Part shown: positions 10,198 through 21,197 of the stretch, in pieces
Position numbering within the stretch: the first letter of the stretch is position 1
Layout of the letters: every line of letters begins with the position of its first letter
Assembly: GCA_036873135.1 (NCBI GenBank)
Contig: JAPTYO010000015.1
Coordinates: 12,007,683 to 12,071,682, forward strand
DNA length: 64,000 nt
Reading direction: 5' to 3'
Source of the DNA: Clarkia xantiana subsp. parviflora
Taxonomy: Eukaryota > Streptophyta > Magnoliopsida > Myrtales > Onagraceae
Notes under the pieces: model-generated
Databases searched by the model: none
Told to the model about the DNA's origin: nothing
Seen by the model: only the letters and a program-made list of their open reading frames with translations
Made by a program: the position numbers and the translations under genes

Positions 10198-11870
10198 TGA
10201 TAACCTCATAATTTCTTCAAGGACTCTTCTCACTCGAAAGTAATTCAATTTACCCTTTTTGGATTACAGAATCAAAAAGGAGAACAAGCACAGACCTGAA
10301 GAGTTTGCCCCGGAAACATAAAGATTAAATGAAAGACTTTATCTTTATTTGCTAGAAGAAACTCTTCTTAATTTTTCAGTTTAAAATACTTAATAATAAT
10401 AATGTTCCTTGAAACATAGGAACCATTTCATTTTGGGCATGTGACAAATGCTTGGACAAAGTATTGATTACCCATCCTTCTAAGGCTATTCAATCATTTA
10501 TTGTTGTTTGATGCATTGCTTACAAATCTTCTTTATTAATTAGTACTCCATTAAATGAAATAATCAGTAATGATGATCATGTGCAAAACCGATTGGATTA
10601 AATTGAATTAAATTCAGAAATGAAATGATTTCACCATGAGTTAAAACTTTGGTAACTAACGCCGCGCGCGTATGGACCTCGAAAGACGGAACACATCATT
10701 TCAAAATACGAGTTTAATGATGAAGTGTTTTGATGATTAAGTGCTGAATTTTCATTTGCGTCCCTTCGGAAACAACTTACTTATACAATTACATCGGAAA
10801 GAGGTATGCCTCATAAGCTACCATGACCTTGTAAAAGTATTAGCTGACGCATAGGGTGAAAACCCAAGATGCTCAGTTCGAAGATGGGATGAAATCCCTG
10901 AGATAAGTTTGTAAACGAATAAGGATAAAGTCGGTTAAACGATTTTCCTTCCATACGCCTTGAAAGATAAGTCAGACTAGGCATTCAAATCAAATTACAC
11001 AATTCAAGAAGCACAGTTCGTATATATAATATTAGAGTCAATCTATTAGTACGTTCCCTATGGGATGAGAGTAGACGATTCACATTTATGTAAGACTGTG
11101 TTCGAATGAAATCGGTAAGACACGTCGCCATTAAAGATAGTGAATGATAATGAGTTAAATCATATCATCATGCGACATTTATGTGCGCATTAAACATGTA
11201 TTTGGACCAAGAGTACGATAACTGCTCTTAGAAGTACCTGTTTAAAGCTTGGGAAAATGGTGCCGTAGTCGAACATGAGACATTAGATCACTTGAGGACA
11301 ATTTCCAATGCATGGTCATTTTTTTCAAATTAATATAGTCTTGATCAAACCGGAGCAGGTTTACACTGACAATCAGGTCCCACTTACTTCGAGTGGGAGA
11401 TTTGAACCAGCAAACCCAGTGAATGACATGGTAAATTATAATGGAAACATTTTCATAGTAAATGCAGTGGGAGGAATAAACCCTACCATATGAAATCATT
11501 GTTGCCGCTGAGACGAATCAAGTAGAACCTAATAGTCATATTGCTTAACCAGTAATGTCACGACTACCTATACTACCCATTGTTTTCAGTGGGAGTGTAA
11601 CCGACAAACTTGGTTCCAGGTCCTAGTGATCAAGGAATTAATCTCGGAAGTAAAACCCCGAGACCGAGAGGTCGTCTTAGGAAAGTTGTAGGTCAAGGTT
11701 CAAACACTGCTCTTATTCCCAGTGGGAGTGATGCTCCGATAAGAGGCATTTTTCCGAGTGGGAGAAACGTCCAAACGCAAGATGGGATTAACTAGCCTAG
11801 ACAAAATTCAAAGGCATCAAACTTCTCCCAAGAAGTTTCCCATCGAGAAGGGTGAAAATCTCACTCTAAC
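10198..11870 (+). other. Copia interior without recognisable coding sequence
   Basis: Protease and integrase would be expected here, but neither the zinc-binding HHCC of integrase nor DSGA is readable in any frame. The stretch has many stops. The motif AGTGGGAG recurs at about 11391, 11590, 11722 and 11758, resembling the element's own polypurine tract. It is probably a strongly decayed or replaced segment. Confidence 0.5.
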
Positions 11871-12009
11871 GACTATTGACGAGCATTGGAAAGGCATCGA
11901 GTGTGGAAATGGAGGAAAATAATAAAAGAGAGAGATCGGTTAAATGAAAGCCATAATAATCTATAGTTGATTTACCTACTAAACACAAGGGCACAATGAT
12001 ACGGAGAGT

Positions 12010-13417
12010 CCTGAAAAAGGGCTCACCACTTATGGAATAGGTCAAGCGAAACAAAGCTCGACTAATTGCGAAATGATATACCCAACTTCACGTAGTGGAT
12101 TTTGACGAAATAAACTCATCGACTGTGCGTAAAACCACGGTTAGGGCCAGTTATGGTACTGGTCGCAAGTCTCGATCTCGAGCTGCACCAAATTGATGTT
12201 AAGACCGCGTTCCTCCACAGAAACCTTGAGGAAGAGATCTACATAGAGAAACCAGAGGGTTTCATTACTCCTGGTAACGAACGTAAAGTTTGTAAACTCC
12301 AAAGGTCTATTTACGGTTTTAAACAATCGTCTCGGCAATGGTACCGCAGATTCCACAAGGAAGGAAACGGATTCGTGAATCTTCACGAGGATCCGTGTGT
12401 GTATTATAAGACCTCCGGGTCTAAGTATGTCATCTTAACCTTACACGTGGATGACATACTCATTGCCGCAAACGATGTGAGTATTATGAACAAGTCAAAG
12501 TCCTGGTTGGCATCTGTGTTCGAGATGAAAGACTTGGGAGAAGCCACGTACATCTTAGGCATTAAAATTGCTAGGGATCGAGCTACCCGTAAATTATGTC
12601 TATCTCAAGAAGCTTATATCAACACATTGTTGAATAGGTTCAGATTACAAGATTCCAAACTCGTGGATACGTCGGTGGTGTTTGGGTGCACACTATCGAA
12701 ACATGACGGCCCCAAGAACCTGGCAGAGCAAGAACAGATGAAGGGTGGAGAGTATTTGAGCATGGTCGGTAGTCTCATGTACGCCATGCAATACACCCGT
12801 CCAAATATCTATTACGCCGTGGGCCTAGTAACACGATTCCAATCAGATTATGGCTATCAACATTTAAAGGCTGTAAAACGATTTATTCGTTATCTGAAAG
12901 GTACTGAGACTACGCACTGTGCTATGAGGGGAGGGTGTTAGAATTGAACGGTTACAGTGACGGCGACCATAGTGGCGATCCGGATGATCGTAAGTCCACC
13001 ACATGAGGAGTCTTTATCCTTGCTAATGCCGCCATTTCATGGACGAGCAAGAAGCAAACATGTGTCGCACTGTCTACGATGGAATCAGAATTCGTTGCTC
13101 TGTCCAAAAATGCACAGGAAGCGGTTTGGCTGAAAAGGCTTGTTACTGCAATGCATGGTGACAAAGACGTGAGTAAACCCGTCATGGTACACTCTGACAG
13201 TCAGGCACCTATTGCGGCAGTTAAGAATCCAAAGTACCATAGTAGGACTAAACACATTGATGTGAATTATTCTTATGCTAAATCAAAGGTAGAAGACTAT
13301 ACAATCACTTTGGAATACTTGTCCAATGATAACATGGTTGCGGACCCATTTACTAAACCACTACGCAGGGAGATATTCGAAAAGCATGTAAAACTGCTTG
13401 GATTGCGTAGGGTTTAA
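12010..13417 (+). pseudogene. pol: Copia pol remnant: reverse transcriptase and RNase H
   Basis: Starts as degraded RT (RNKARLIAK..., then LVASLDLELHQIDVKTAFLH). It continues openly from 12153 through LQRSIYGFKQSSRQWYRRF and the catalytic LHVDDIL (VDD at 12447-12455; copia usually has YVDD), then LGIKIARDR and MYAMQYTRPNI. The frame ends at 12941. RNase H continues in other frames (GYSDGDHSGDPDDRKST, then [19 protein letters not shown] from about 13050, ending [15 protein letters not shown] to 13417). The N-terminal RT fingers are broken, and stops and frameshifts separate RT from RNase H. Non-functional. Confidence 0.9.
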
Positions 13418-14524
13418 AAGTGGCATGTATCTTGATAACAATTTGATAATTTAAAGTTACGTTTTTAATAAAAAAGAGAATTGCAATCGAGTTTATGATC
13501 CATCCACGTCATAATGTTTGAATACATCAGATGTACGGTCTATAAACTAAGTCGTAAGAGGACGCAATCCTCTGCCAAACTATATCGAATGTGGGCCTTA
13601 CCTAGTCACACATGTACGGTCGTCTTGCGGTGGAGGGAGGCCTCTACCAAGCAAGGCTGGCTAAGGATCAGGGGGATAAACCTGATTACGCAAGACGATT
13701 ATCAAGTCTCGAAGTAACTCGACATGATCTATGTTTTTGCCAATCGCCGTGATGAACTCAGTTCGTCATTAAACCACATTTTGGGCCAGATGAGAATCTG
13801 TGATAGCATGATTGACATTTCCCATTCTTTTCAACTTAAAAGTTCAGGTATGCTATCGACGCGTGCTTCATACTACGCGTGCCATGTTCGACCATGGGGT
13901 CACAACTCGGTTGTGCTAGATAAGAATCCTCGTGATTCTAACGGGCGCAAACTTCTTGATCCCGGGAGCCTTATGAAGAGGCACCCGAAGTATCTTCACG
14001 GACTCAGATTTCATATCTAAGGTCAGGCTCAATGTTCGCTCCCGGCGTACGAGCGTAGTGCTGAACAAAAAGGCCCAGTGACCACGTCTTTGGAAACCGG
14101 TTGGGTTTGACTAAGGATATGAACGATGAGGATGGTCAAGTTAACCTGTAATTCACCGACTCTTGTATTCATTAGGTGGCCACCAACCGGATATTAGTTG
14201 AAGGTTGTGAATACTTGTACGGATGCCTTGGAGAAGTATTCCTATGTGAATACTAGGCAAATGGAGAATTAACAGTTGACCTAGGATACAGCACGACACT
14301 AAATTATTTATGACAGGTTGATTGGAGAAAGGGAATAAATGTTCTGCGGGCGCTACAACACTCCTAAAAGATGAGTAGCACGATGCCCGTCGTGTTCGCC
14401 GGTTGCACGGCAAACCTCGTATGAACTATTCGGAAGCAAGGGCGAGATCGAACGAGTGAAATGTTGATGCAGATTTGGACGACAATACATTAACAGGCAC
14501 CCTCCCATTCCCGCGAGTGGGAGC
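13418..14524 (+). other. Copia 3' untranslated region and polypurine tract
   Basis: About 1.1 kb between the RNase H stop and the 3' LTR, without a recognised gene. It ends in GCGAGTGGGAGC, a copia-type purine tract, directly before TGTAAGCATATGG. Relative to the second copy it carries about 245 extra bases (about 13875-14125), so one copy has gained or lost that block. Confidence 0.75.
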
Positions 14525-15124
14525 TGTAAGCATATGGTGATGGGTGCCGTAAATGGAAGCTCATTATCTGTATATATTACCTAAGATAAATAGGTAAATG
14601 TCACATCAGGACAATGGGCCAGACCCAAATCACAGTTGACATGAGAGGCCCAAAATTGGTCCTCCCTATGCATAGTGGTCGGCCGAAATAATATAGGTGA
14701 GTAAAGTGGACTTTTGTCCACTTTACTCCTCCTATATAAAAAGGGTGTTAGGGGTTTTATTAGGTTAATCATTAATTGCTCCTTAGAGTGTTTTAGAGAG
14801 AAAAACCCTCCCTCAAAACACCCCTAATTCGGCCGAAACTTCACCACCACCAGTGGTGTGCCAATTTGCCTTCGAGCAAACACTTTGGAGATCCGTCTAT
14901 GTCAAGAATCGATATGAGGCTTTGCTGTGGATAATATTCCGCGTAGGGCTTCCTTAACAAGAACCTCTACGGGTGCCGACCGGAGGACTGTGAACTCCCT
15001 GCTGCAGGATCTAGGGACTATGGATTGCGTTTGAGGTATGTGCGAATCTTCCGCTGCGTAATATCGATTACTAGCATGTACCATGATTATAGTATCTGTA
15101 GTGATTACTCCCCGTAATCTAACA
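14525..15124 (+). repeat. Copia 3' LTR (copy 1)
   Basis: 600 bp, TGTAAGCATATGG ... GTAATCTAACA. TATA box TATATAAA at 14733-14740, followed by a leader with CCTCCCTCAAAACACCCC. Just upstream of the TATA box is a 13-bp perfect inverted repeat (14699-14711 / 14716-14728, loop TTTT). The LTR at 20597-21197 is nearly identical. The flank after the LTR starts AACTC, a possible 5-bp target duplication that cannot be checked because the left side is lost. Confidence 0.9.
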
Positions 15125-16192
15125 AACTCATCCCATATCATTTTCATTTCTCAAAGTAGTCAGCAATAGGTATATTTCCTTTCTTAGGATAATACAATTC
15201 TCGACTAAGCTGGAAGATCCTAACTACATCAATCTTGTTGAATTTCTCCGGTAAATCTTTCCAAATAGCTAAAGCTCAAGGATTATAGACTAAGTTGTGT
15301 ACCAAATTCTTAGCAACGGACCTAGTTAACCAGCCTTTGATAATCACATTGCATATATCCCATCGAAATCTCAAATTCTCAGGAACTGAGTATCTCAAAC
15401 AGGTACCATCCACAAAACAGAGTTTATTTTTCGACAATAGTGCATCAGACATTGAACGTACCCATATCTGATAGTTGTTACATCCAGTGAGTTGAATGCC
15501 AATCTGCAATGATCCCGGACCATTAGTTGGATGCAAATACAATCGATCGTCAATTCTGTGTTCAAGTGATGGTTTTCGCTGCGGAAATCCTCCAATCGGC
15601 AGAGAATTGACGGATTAAGAGGATTAATTGGATTATTTCCTCTGATTGGCGTAGTCGGTACACCAGTATTAACTCCTCGTCCAAAGCCAACTCCTCTTCC
15701 AGTTGCATTAGCTCCAAGTCATGGCCACTCTTCAGTCGGAGAACCATACATTTCCAAATTGATCAAAGAAACTCAGGAATCAAGATGAATCAGAGATAGC
15801 AATCAAACCACAGTGACGGCACCGGCTTGCAAAAGCAAACTTCCCCGTCAAACCTGTGATTCAAATCGCTGAAGAACAAGAAACTTAAAACGAAGCTCGA
15901 TCTTGAGCAATCGCCGAAAATCGCCGGAAAAGTTTGTTATGGTGAAGATCTTACTCAGCTTTGATACCATGATAACTTGTGTAATGGAAAATACTTCATT
16001 GAATCGATCAAAAAAGGTGTACAGAAATGTAGATTGATTCCATTTATAGTATGAGCTGTAACAGAACTAACAACCTAAGTATATGAATATTACAGATAAA
16101 GTCCTCAAACTATTATAGAGTATAATAGTGACCCTAATGCTTCTTCAGAAAGAAACAAATCGTACTCGTAAAAGCAAAACATATACAACGCA
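15125..16192 (-). mobile_element. Truncated minus-strand copia: gag fragment plus 5' LTR (copy A)
   Basis: On the minus strand the order is LTR (16192-15970), PBS complement GCTTTGATACCA (15958-15969, one change from the consensus seen in copies B and C), a Gly/Asn-rich leader of gag, then a copia gag domain: LHPTNGPGSLQIGIQLTG, NNYQIWVRSMSDALLSKNKL, FVDGT (ORF 15542-15276). After a stop it continues as ALAIWKDLPEKFNKI and MIWDEF. It is cut at 15125 by the LTR of the younger plus-strand copia. The domain resembles Retrotran_gag_3. Non-functional. Confidence 0.82.
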
Positions 16193-16529
16193 GTAACCTC
16201 TTCTTAACCATATGTTTTATTTTAGATACTATAATGTGTCTAATTTAGTTTGAAAGTTAGGAATTAGATGTCTAACTTTATTCTTAACAATATTAAATTA
16301 TTCACCACTCTCTTCCCTTTTCCAGCTCTTCCTACCAATAACTAACTACCGTGTCAAAGAAATACAGGTATGATACCTAACTAACAGAAGTTCGAACAAT
16401 TTTGTTTAAAAACATGCATAATAAAATATTTCTATTTTCAATTCCTTAAACAATTTACTAAATAGTTTTCATTTTTCTAACGTGTATGAATACTCGATCC
16501 AGTTTTGATATTCAAACTTGATTACGAAA

Positions 16530-16790
16530 ATGAATAGGGATTCTTTATATCCATCGGTGATGACGAATTCGATGTTGTACAATACGTGGAATGGAACTCA
16601 GAATGGTATGATATGTATGTCCCTGGAAAACCAACCAAAAGGCGGGTGGCTCTTTTCCAATGAGCACCATCTTTTGCATGGAAGCTTGCAGGTCCTAATG
16701 GGGCAAGTCATCTTATTGAACATCATTTATATTAGTGTCTACTATGCCTTGAAGCCTTTCAAGCAAACGAAATTCGTCTCTAGTGTCCTG
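16530..16790 (+). pseudogene. CHX exon 1, orphan copy A
   Basis: Encodes the first 87 residues of a plant cation/H+ exchanger (MNRDSLYPSVMTNSM..., first membrane segment VLMGQVILLNIIYISVYYAL, then LKPFKQTKFVSSVL), followed by an intact GTATGT donor at 16791. It is nearly identical to exon 1 of copies B and C. Homology stops in intron 1 at 17014, where a gypsy element begins. Exons 2 and 3 are missing, so no exchanger can be made. The roughly 335 bp upstream (16193-16529) match the promoter regions of the two intact genes, so it might still be transcribed. Confidence 0.88.
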
Positions 16791-17120
16791 GTATGTATTT
16801 ACGATATAAGTCTACCTAAATTTTTATATAAGGAAAAGCCTTAAAATGGCGCTGCTTCGCAAAAAATAGTTTTTAATACCAAAATGTTTTACACGGTACA
16901 ACATGTTGACAAATGATGATGATTGGTACTTCCATTAATATTCTAGCAAAAAATATCGTTAATTTTTAAGTTTACAAAGAAACAAAAACAAAAAATCTAA
17001 TCGTCACAATTAAATATTTTCTAAGTGTTTTGACATGCTTGCAGACAATGACCGACAATCTATACATGATGCTCAACAATACATCGCCTTAGCTATCATT
17101 TCCAACATACAACCATTAAA

Positions 17121-17264
17121 GTCAACGCGCATAGCAAAGTCAACGCGCATAGCAAAGTCAACGCGCATAGCAAAGTCAACGCGCATAGCAAAGTCAACGC
17201 GCATAGCAAAGTCAACGCACATAGCAAAGTCAACGCGCATAGCAAAGTTAACGCGCATAGCAAA
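17121..17264 (+). repeat. 18-bp minisatellite, 8 copies
   Basis: Unit GTCAACGCGCATAGCAAA repeated head to tail with a strict 18-bp period; units 6 and 8 carry single changes. In one frame it would read STRIAK repeated, but this open frame (17035-17517) sits in the element's 3' region and is not a credible gene. Confidence 0.95.
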
Positions 17265-17941
17265 ATTGATATGTGCAACAAAAGTGGCCAACATCCCAAG
17301 AAGCTATCATGCAAGCGGTGCGACTAATGTGACGAACCGCGAAGAGCAAACACGACAACACTTAAGAAAATATTTCTCTAAGGCATCAAAGCAACAAACG
17401 ACTACTTCCAAGAGATTCCTTGATGATAAGGATCAAAGGAATAATGCACCTACACTCACACCTAAGTACTTACGGTATACTCCGCCCTCTTCTAAGTATT
17501 TATCTCTACGTACATGATTGTTTTGATATTACGCGTATCGAATTCGTCATTTTACATGCATGTTTGCATATCGCATGACTCATGATTTAATAATCGCTAA
17601 GTCGTTTGAGAAGTATACGGATTATATTTCTAACATCGCGTAGTTACGTCCTTGCCATGATCGTACATATGCACGCACGTTGATAAAAGCATGTCCGCAT
17701 GACGTGTCCCTAACGGTAATCATGTTTGCACATTATATATGCGCATTATCTATTGCACTAACCGTGATGACATGAAATAAAGTCACTCGGTCGGAAAATC
17801 AAAGAACGGACGAAATCAAGACTCCTACGTCCAACCAACAATCAAAACCGGAAGGTTAGCGTCAAACTCAAATTGGACACGTATCCTAACTTAAAATAGA
17901 GTCAAGAAAGGTTTTAAACCGTTACTTGACTCGGGGGCAAG

Positions 17942-18717
17942 TGATGGATATGTGCCCAATTCGAGTTCGTATTTATATTTCGGGCCTCGTAAACACGTCA
18001 AAATTACATCTCGACTTGAAAAACGTCTCCCAAAGGGTCAAAACGGTCTGGAAGCGTGTTACGTGCGTTCGGACCGGACCTCCGGGTTGCAGCAATCCGG
18101 ACCTCGCCGAATTGCCCAAATTCGACGAGGTCCGGATTGCACTACGGGTATTGCGCGATTACCGATTACGCGATTACCGTTACGTGTAGAGAAGTCAAGT
18201 TCGCGCATTGCCAATATTGATTACGGTTACCGCTTGCTTTTGAACCGTCATCAAACCGCTTTAAAACTGGGTCCGGTCCCAAGGAAGCCTATAAATAGGA
18301 GGCCTTGGCCACCCATTTTCACACATCCTCTCATTTGCCCAACTTTGGTATTTTGAGCTCTGACTTCTCTCTAGAAATACTTTCTCTCTCTAGAATTACC
18401 TTTTTAGCCCTATTGTGACTTAGGCATCGGAGAGGGCTCCACTAGCACCACCCCCCTCTCCGTGCTAGTACAGGCCCTTCGTGCAGGAACCAGGGCTCCA
18501 GACGTTCAGGCGTGTGCACAGACTGCCGTTCACTTTCTTGAGACACATCCGCCTTTTTAGACACAGACGCATCTTGAGACGCAACCGCCTTTTCGAGACT
18601 CAACCAAACACTCGTCAGTGGCACAAACCTCTTTCAGACGAAGGGTTACAGCCCGAAAACCTGCTCAACCATTCAGACAGACGCGTCCCCACGACCCAGT
18701 TCATCCAGGACGCAACA
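17942..18717 (+). repeat. Gypsy LTR (single)
   Basis: 776 bp from TGATGGATATG to CGCAACA. TATA-like TATAAATAGG near 18290 precedes a CT-rich leader. No partner LTR in the window. The bases following the LTR, ACGAG, equal the pre-insertion copia sequence at 12385-12389 and are the likely 5-bp target duplication. Confidence 0.7.
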
Positions 18718-19745
18718 ACGAGGATCCGTGTGTGTATTATAAGACCTCCGGGTCTAAGTATGTCATCTTAACCTTACACGTGGATGACATACTCATTGCC
18801 GCAAACGATATGAGTATTATGAACAAGTCAAAGTCCTGGTTGGCATCTGTGTTCGAGATGAAAGGCATGGAAGAAGCCACGTACATCTTAGGCATTAAAA
18901 TTGCTAGAGATCGAGCTACCCGTAAATTATGTCTATCTCAAGAAGCTTATATCAACACATTGTTGAATAGGTTCAGATTACAAGATTCCAGACTCGTGGA
19001 TACGTCGGTGGTGTTTGGGTGCACACTATCGAAACATGACGGCCCCAAGAACCTGGCAGAGCGAGAACATAGAAAGGGTGGAGAGTATTTGAGCATGGTC
19101 GGTAGTCTCATGTATGCCATGCAATACACCCGTCCAAATATCTATTACGCCGTGGGCCTAGTAGCACGATTCCAATCAGATCATGGCTATCAACATTTAA
19201 AGGCTGTAAAACGATTTATTCGCTATCTGAAAGGTACTGAGACTACGGACTGTGCTATGAGGGGAGGATGTTAGAATTGAACGGTTACAGTGACGGCGAC
19301 CATGGTGGCGATCCGGATGATCGTAAGTCCACCACATGAGGAGTCTTTCTCCTTGCTAATGCCGCCATTTCATGGACGAACAAGAAGCAAACATGTGTCG
19401 CGCTGTCTACGATGGAATCAGAATTCGTTGCTTTCTCCAACACAGGAAGCGGTTTGGCTGAAAAGGCTTTTTACTGCACTGCCTGGTGACAAAGACGTGA
19501 GTAAACCCGTCATGGTACACTCTGACAGTCAGGCACCTATTGCGGCAGTTAAGAATCCAAAGTACCATAGTATGACTAAACACATTGATGTGAGATATTC
19601 TTATGCTAAATCTATGGTAGAAGACTATACAATCACTTTGGAATACTTGTCCAATGATAACATGGTTGCGGGCCCATTTACTAAACCACTATGCAGGGAG
19701 ATATTCGAAAAGCATGTAAAACTGCTTGGATTGCGTAGGGTTTAA
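18718..19745 (+). pseudogene. pol: Copia copy 2 RT/RNase H remnant
   Basis: RT from DPCVYYKTSGSKYVILTLHV through VDDIL, LGIKIARDRATRKL and YAMQYTRPNIYYAVGL, stopping at 19274. RNase H follows in another frame to [15 protein letters not shown] (19745). Relative to copy 1 there is a 5-nt deletion near 19440 (SNTQEAVWL instead of [10 protein letters not shown]) and ADPF became AGPF. An open frame beginning at 18618 joins gypsy LTR sequence to this RT; it is an accidental fusion ORF. Confidence 0.88.
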
Positions 19746-20596
19746 AAGTGGCATGTATCTATGATAACAATTTGATAATTTAAAGTTACGTTTTTAATAA
19801 AAAAGAGAATTGGAATCGAGTTTATGATCCATCCACGTCATAATGTTTGAATACATCAGTTGTACGGTCTATAATCTAAGTCGTAAGAGGACGCAATCTT
19901 CTGCCAAACTATATCGAATGTGGGCCTTACCTAGTCACACAGGTACGGTCGTCTTGCGGTGGAGGGAGGCCTCTACCAAGCAAGGCTGGCTAAGGATCAG
20001 GGGGATAAACCTGATTACGCAAGACGATTATCAAGTCTCGAAGTAACTCGACATGATCTATGTTTTTGCAAATCGCCGTGATGAACTCAGTTTGTCATTA
20101 AACCACATTTTGGGCCAGATGAGAATCTGTGATAGCATGATTTACATTCCCCATTCTTTTCAACTTAAAAGTTCAGGTATGCTAGCGACGCGTGCTTCAT
20201 TAGATGGTCAAGTTAACCTGTAATTCACCGACTCTTGTATTCATTAGGTGGCCACCAACCAGATATTAGTTGAAGGTTGTGAATACTTGTACGGATGCCT
20301 TGGAGAAGTATTCCTATGTGGAAACTAGGAAAATGGAGAATTAACAGTTGACCTAGGATACAGCACGACACTAAATTATTTATGACAGGTTGATTGGAGA
20401 AAGGGAATAAACGATTTGCGGGCGCTACAACACTCCTAAAAGATGAGTAGCACGATGCCCTTCGTGTTCGCCGGTTGTACGGCAAACCTCGTATGAACTA
20501 TTCGGAAGCAAGGGCAAGATCGAACGAGTGAAATGTTGATGAAGATTTGGACGACAATACATTAACAGGCACCCTCCCATTCCCGCGAGTGGGAGC

Positions 20597-21197
20597 TGTA
20601 AGCATATGGTGATGGGTGCCGTAAATGGAAGCCCATTATCTGTATATGTTACCTAAGACAAATGGGTAAATGTCACATTAGGACAATGGGCCAGACCCTA
20701 ATCACAATTGACATGAGATGCCCAAAATTGGGCCTCCCTATGCATAGTGGTTGGCCGAAATAATATAGGTGAGTAAAGTGAACTTTTATCCACTTTACTC
20801 CTCCTATATAAAAAAGGGTGTTAGGGGTTTTATTAGGTTAATCATTAATTGCTCCTTAGAGTGTTTTAGAGAGAAAAGCCCTCCCTCAAAACACCCCTAA
20901 TTCGGCCGAAACTTCACCACCTCCAGTGGTGTGCCAATTTGCCTTCAAGCAAACACTTTGGAGATCCGTCCATGTCAAGAATCGATCTGAGACTTTGCTG
21001 TGGAGAATATTCCGCGTAGGGCTTCCTTAACAAGAACCTCTACGGGTGCCGACCGGAGGACTGTGAACTCCCTGCTGCAGGATCTTGGGACTATGGATTG
21101 CGTCTAAGGTATGTGCGAATCTTCTGCTGCGTAATATCGATTACTAGCATGTACCATGATTATAGTATCCGTAGTGATTACTCCCCGTAATCTAGCA
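20597..21197 (+). repeat. Copia 3' LTR (copy 2)
   Basis: Nearly identical to 14525-15124. The hairpin before the TATA box is degraded here (AGTAAAGTGAAC / ATCCACTTTACT), and the last bases read TCTAGCA instead of TCTAACA. Confidence 0.9.

Larger units (their letters stand above)
7158..15124 (+). mobile_element. Ty1/copia LTR retrotransposon (copy 1), 5' LTR deleted
   Basis: Order along the plus strand: a 34-bp stub of 5' LTR, primer-binding site, 2-kb leader, gag ORF, long non-coding or decayed stretch, RT-RNase H pseudogene, 1.1-kb 3' region, purine tract, and a full 600-bp 3' LTR. RT before RNase H together with a UBN2-type gag identifies copia. Protease and integrase were not recognised. 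The right flank is the gag region of an older minus-strand copia, so this element is nested. Its 3' third is duplicated at 18718-21197. Confidence 0.85.
12385..17014 (+). repeat. Segmental duplicate A (pairs with 18718-23081)
   Basis: From ACGAGGATCC in the copia RT to CACAATTAAA in CHX intron 1, this segment is nearly identical to 18718-23081, apart from a block of about 245 bp and small indels. It includes the copia 3' end, the old minus-strand copia and CHX exon 1. Both borders are abutted by the same gypsy fragment. Confidence 0.9.
17015..18717 (+). mobile_element. 3' end of a Ty3/gypsy-type LTR element
   Basis: Contains an untranslated 3' region with an 18-bp minisatellite, a purine tract TCGGGGGCAAG (17931-17941) and an LTR starting TGATGGATATG (17942) and ending CGCAACA (18717). 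The layout, with a tandem array just upstream of the tract and a 'gggggcaa' tract, resembles the TAT/Ogre group. No gag-pol is left. The left border fuses with CHX-A intron 1; the right border enters copia RT at ACGAG. Confidence 0.7.
18718..21197 (+). mobile_element. Copia copy 2, 3' part only
   Basis: Starts in the middle of the RT domain (ACGAGGATCCGTGTGTG) and runs through RNase H, 3' region, purine tract GAGTGGGAGC and a 601-bp LTR (20597-21197). It is nearly identical to 12385-15124 and followed by the same minus-strand copia flank, so it arose by segmental duplication rather than by a second transposition. Confidence 0.9.

Noticed and set aside
15562..15747. Leu/Glu-rich minus-strand ORF
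   Set aside because: Wrong frame of the copia gag leader; the adjacent frame gives the expected Gly/Asn-rich gag N-terminus.
16530..16844. CHX-A as a functional small gene
   Set aside because: Only exon 1 remains; the apparent ORF end lies in intron 1 after a normal GTATGT donor.
17121..17264. CRISPR-like array
   Set aside because: Units are contiguous with no unique spacers, and the genome is eukaryotic.
17035..17517. 160-codon ORF with STRIAK repeats as a protein gene
   Set aside because: The repeat is an 18-bp minisatellite (a multiple of three), so frames stay open by chance. It sits in the 3' untranslated part of a gypsy element.
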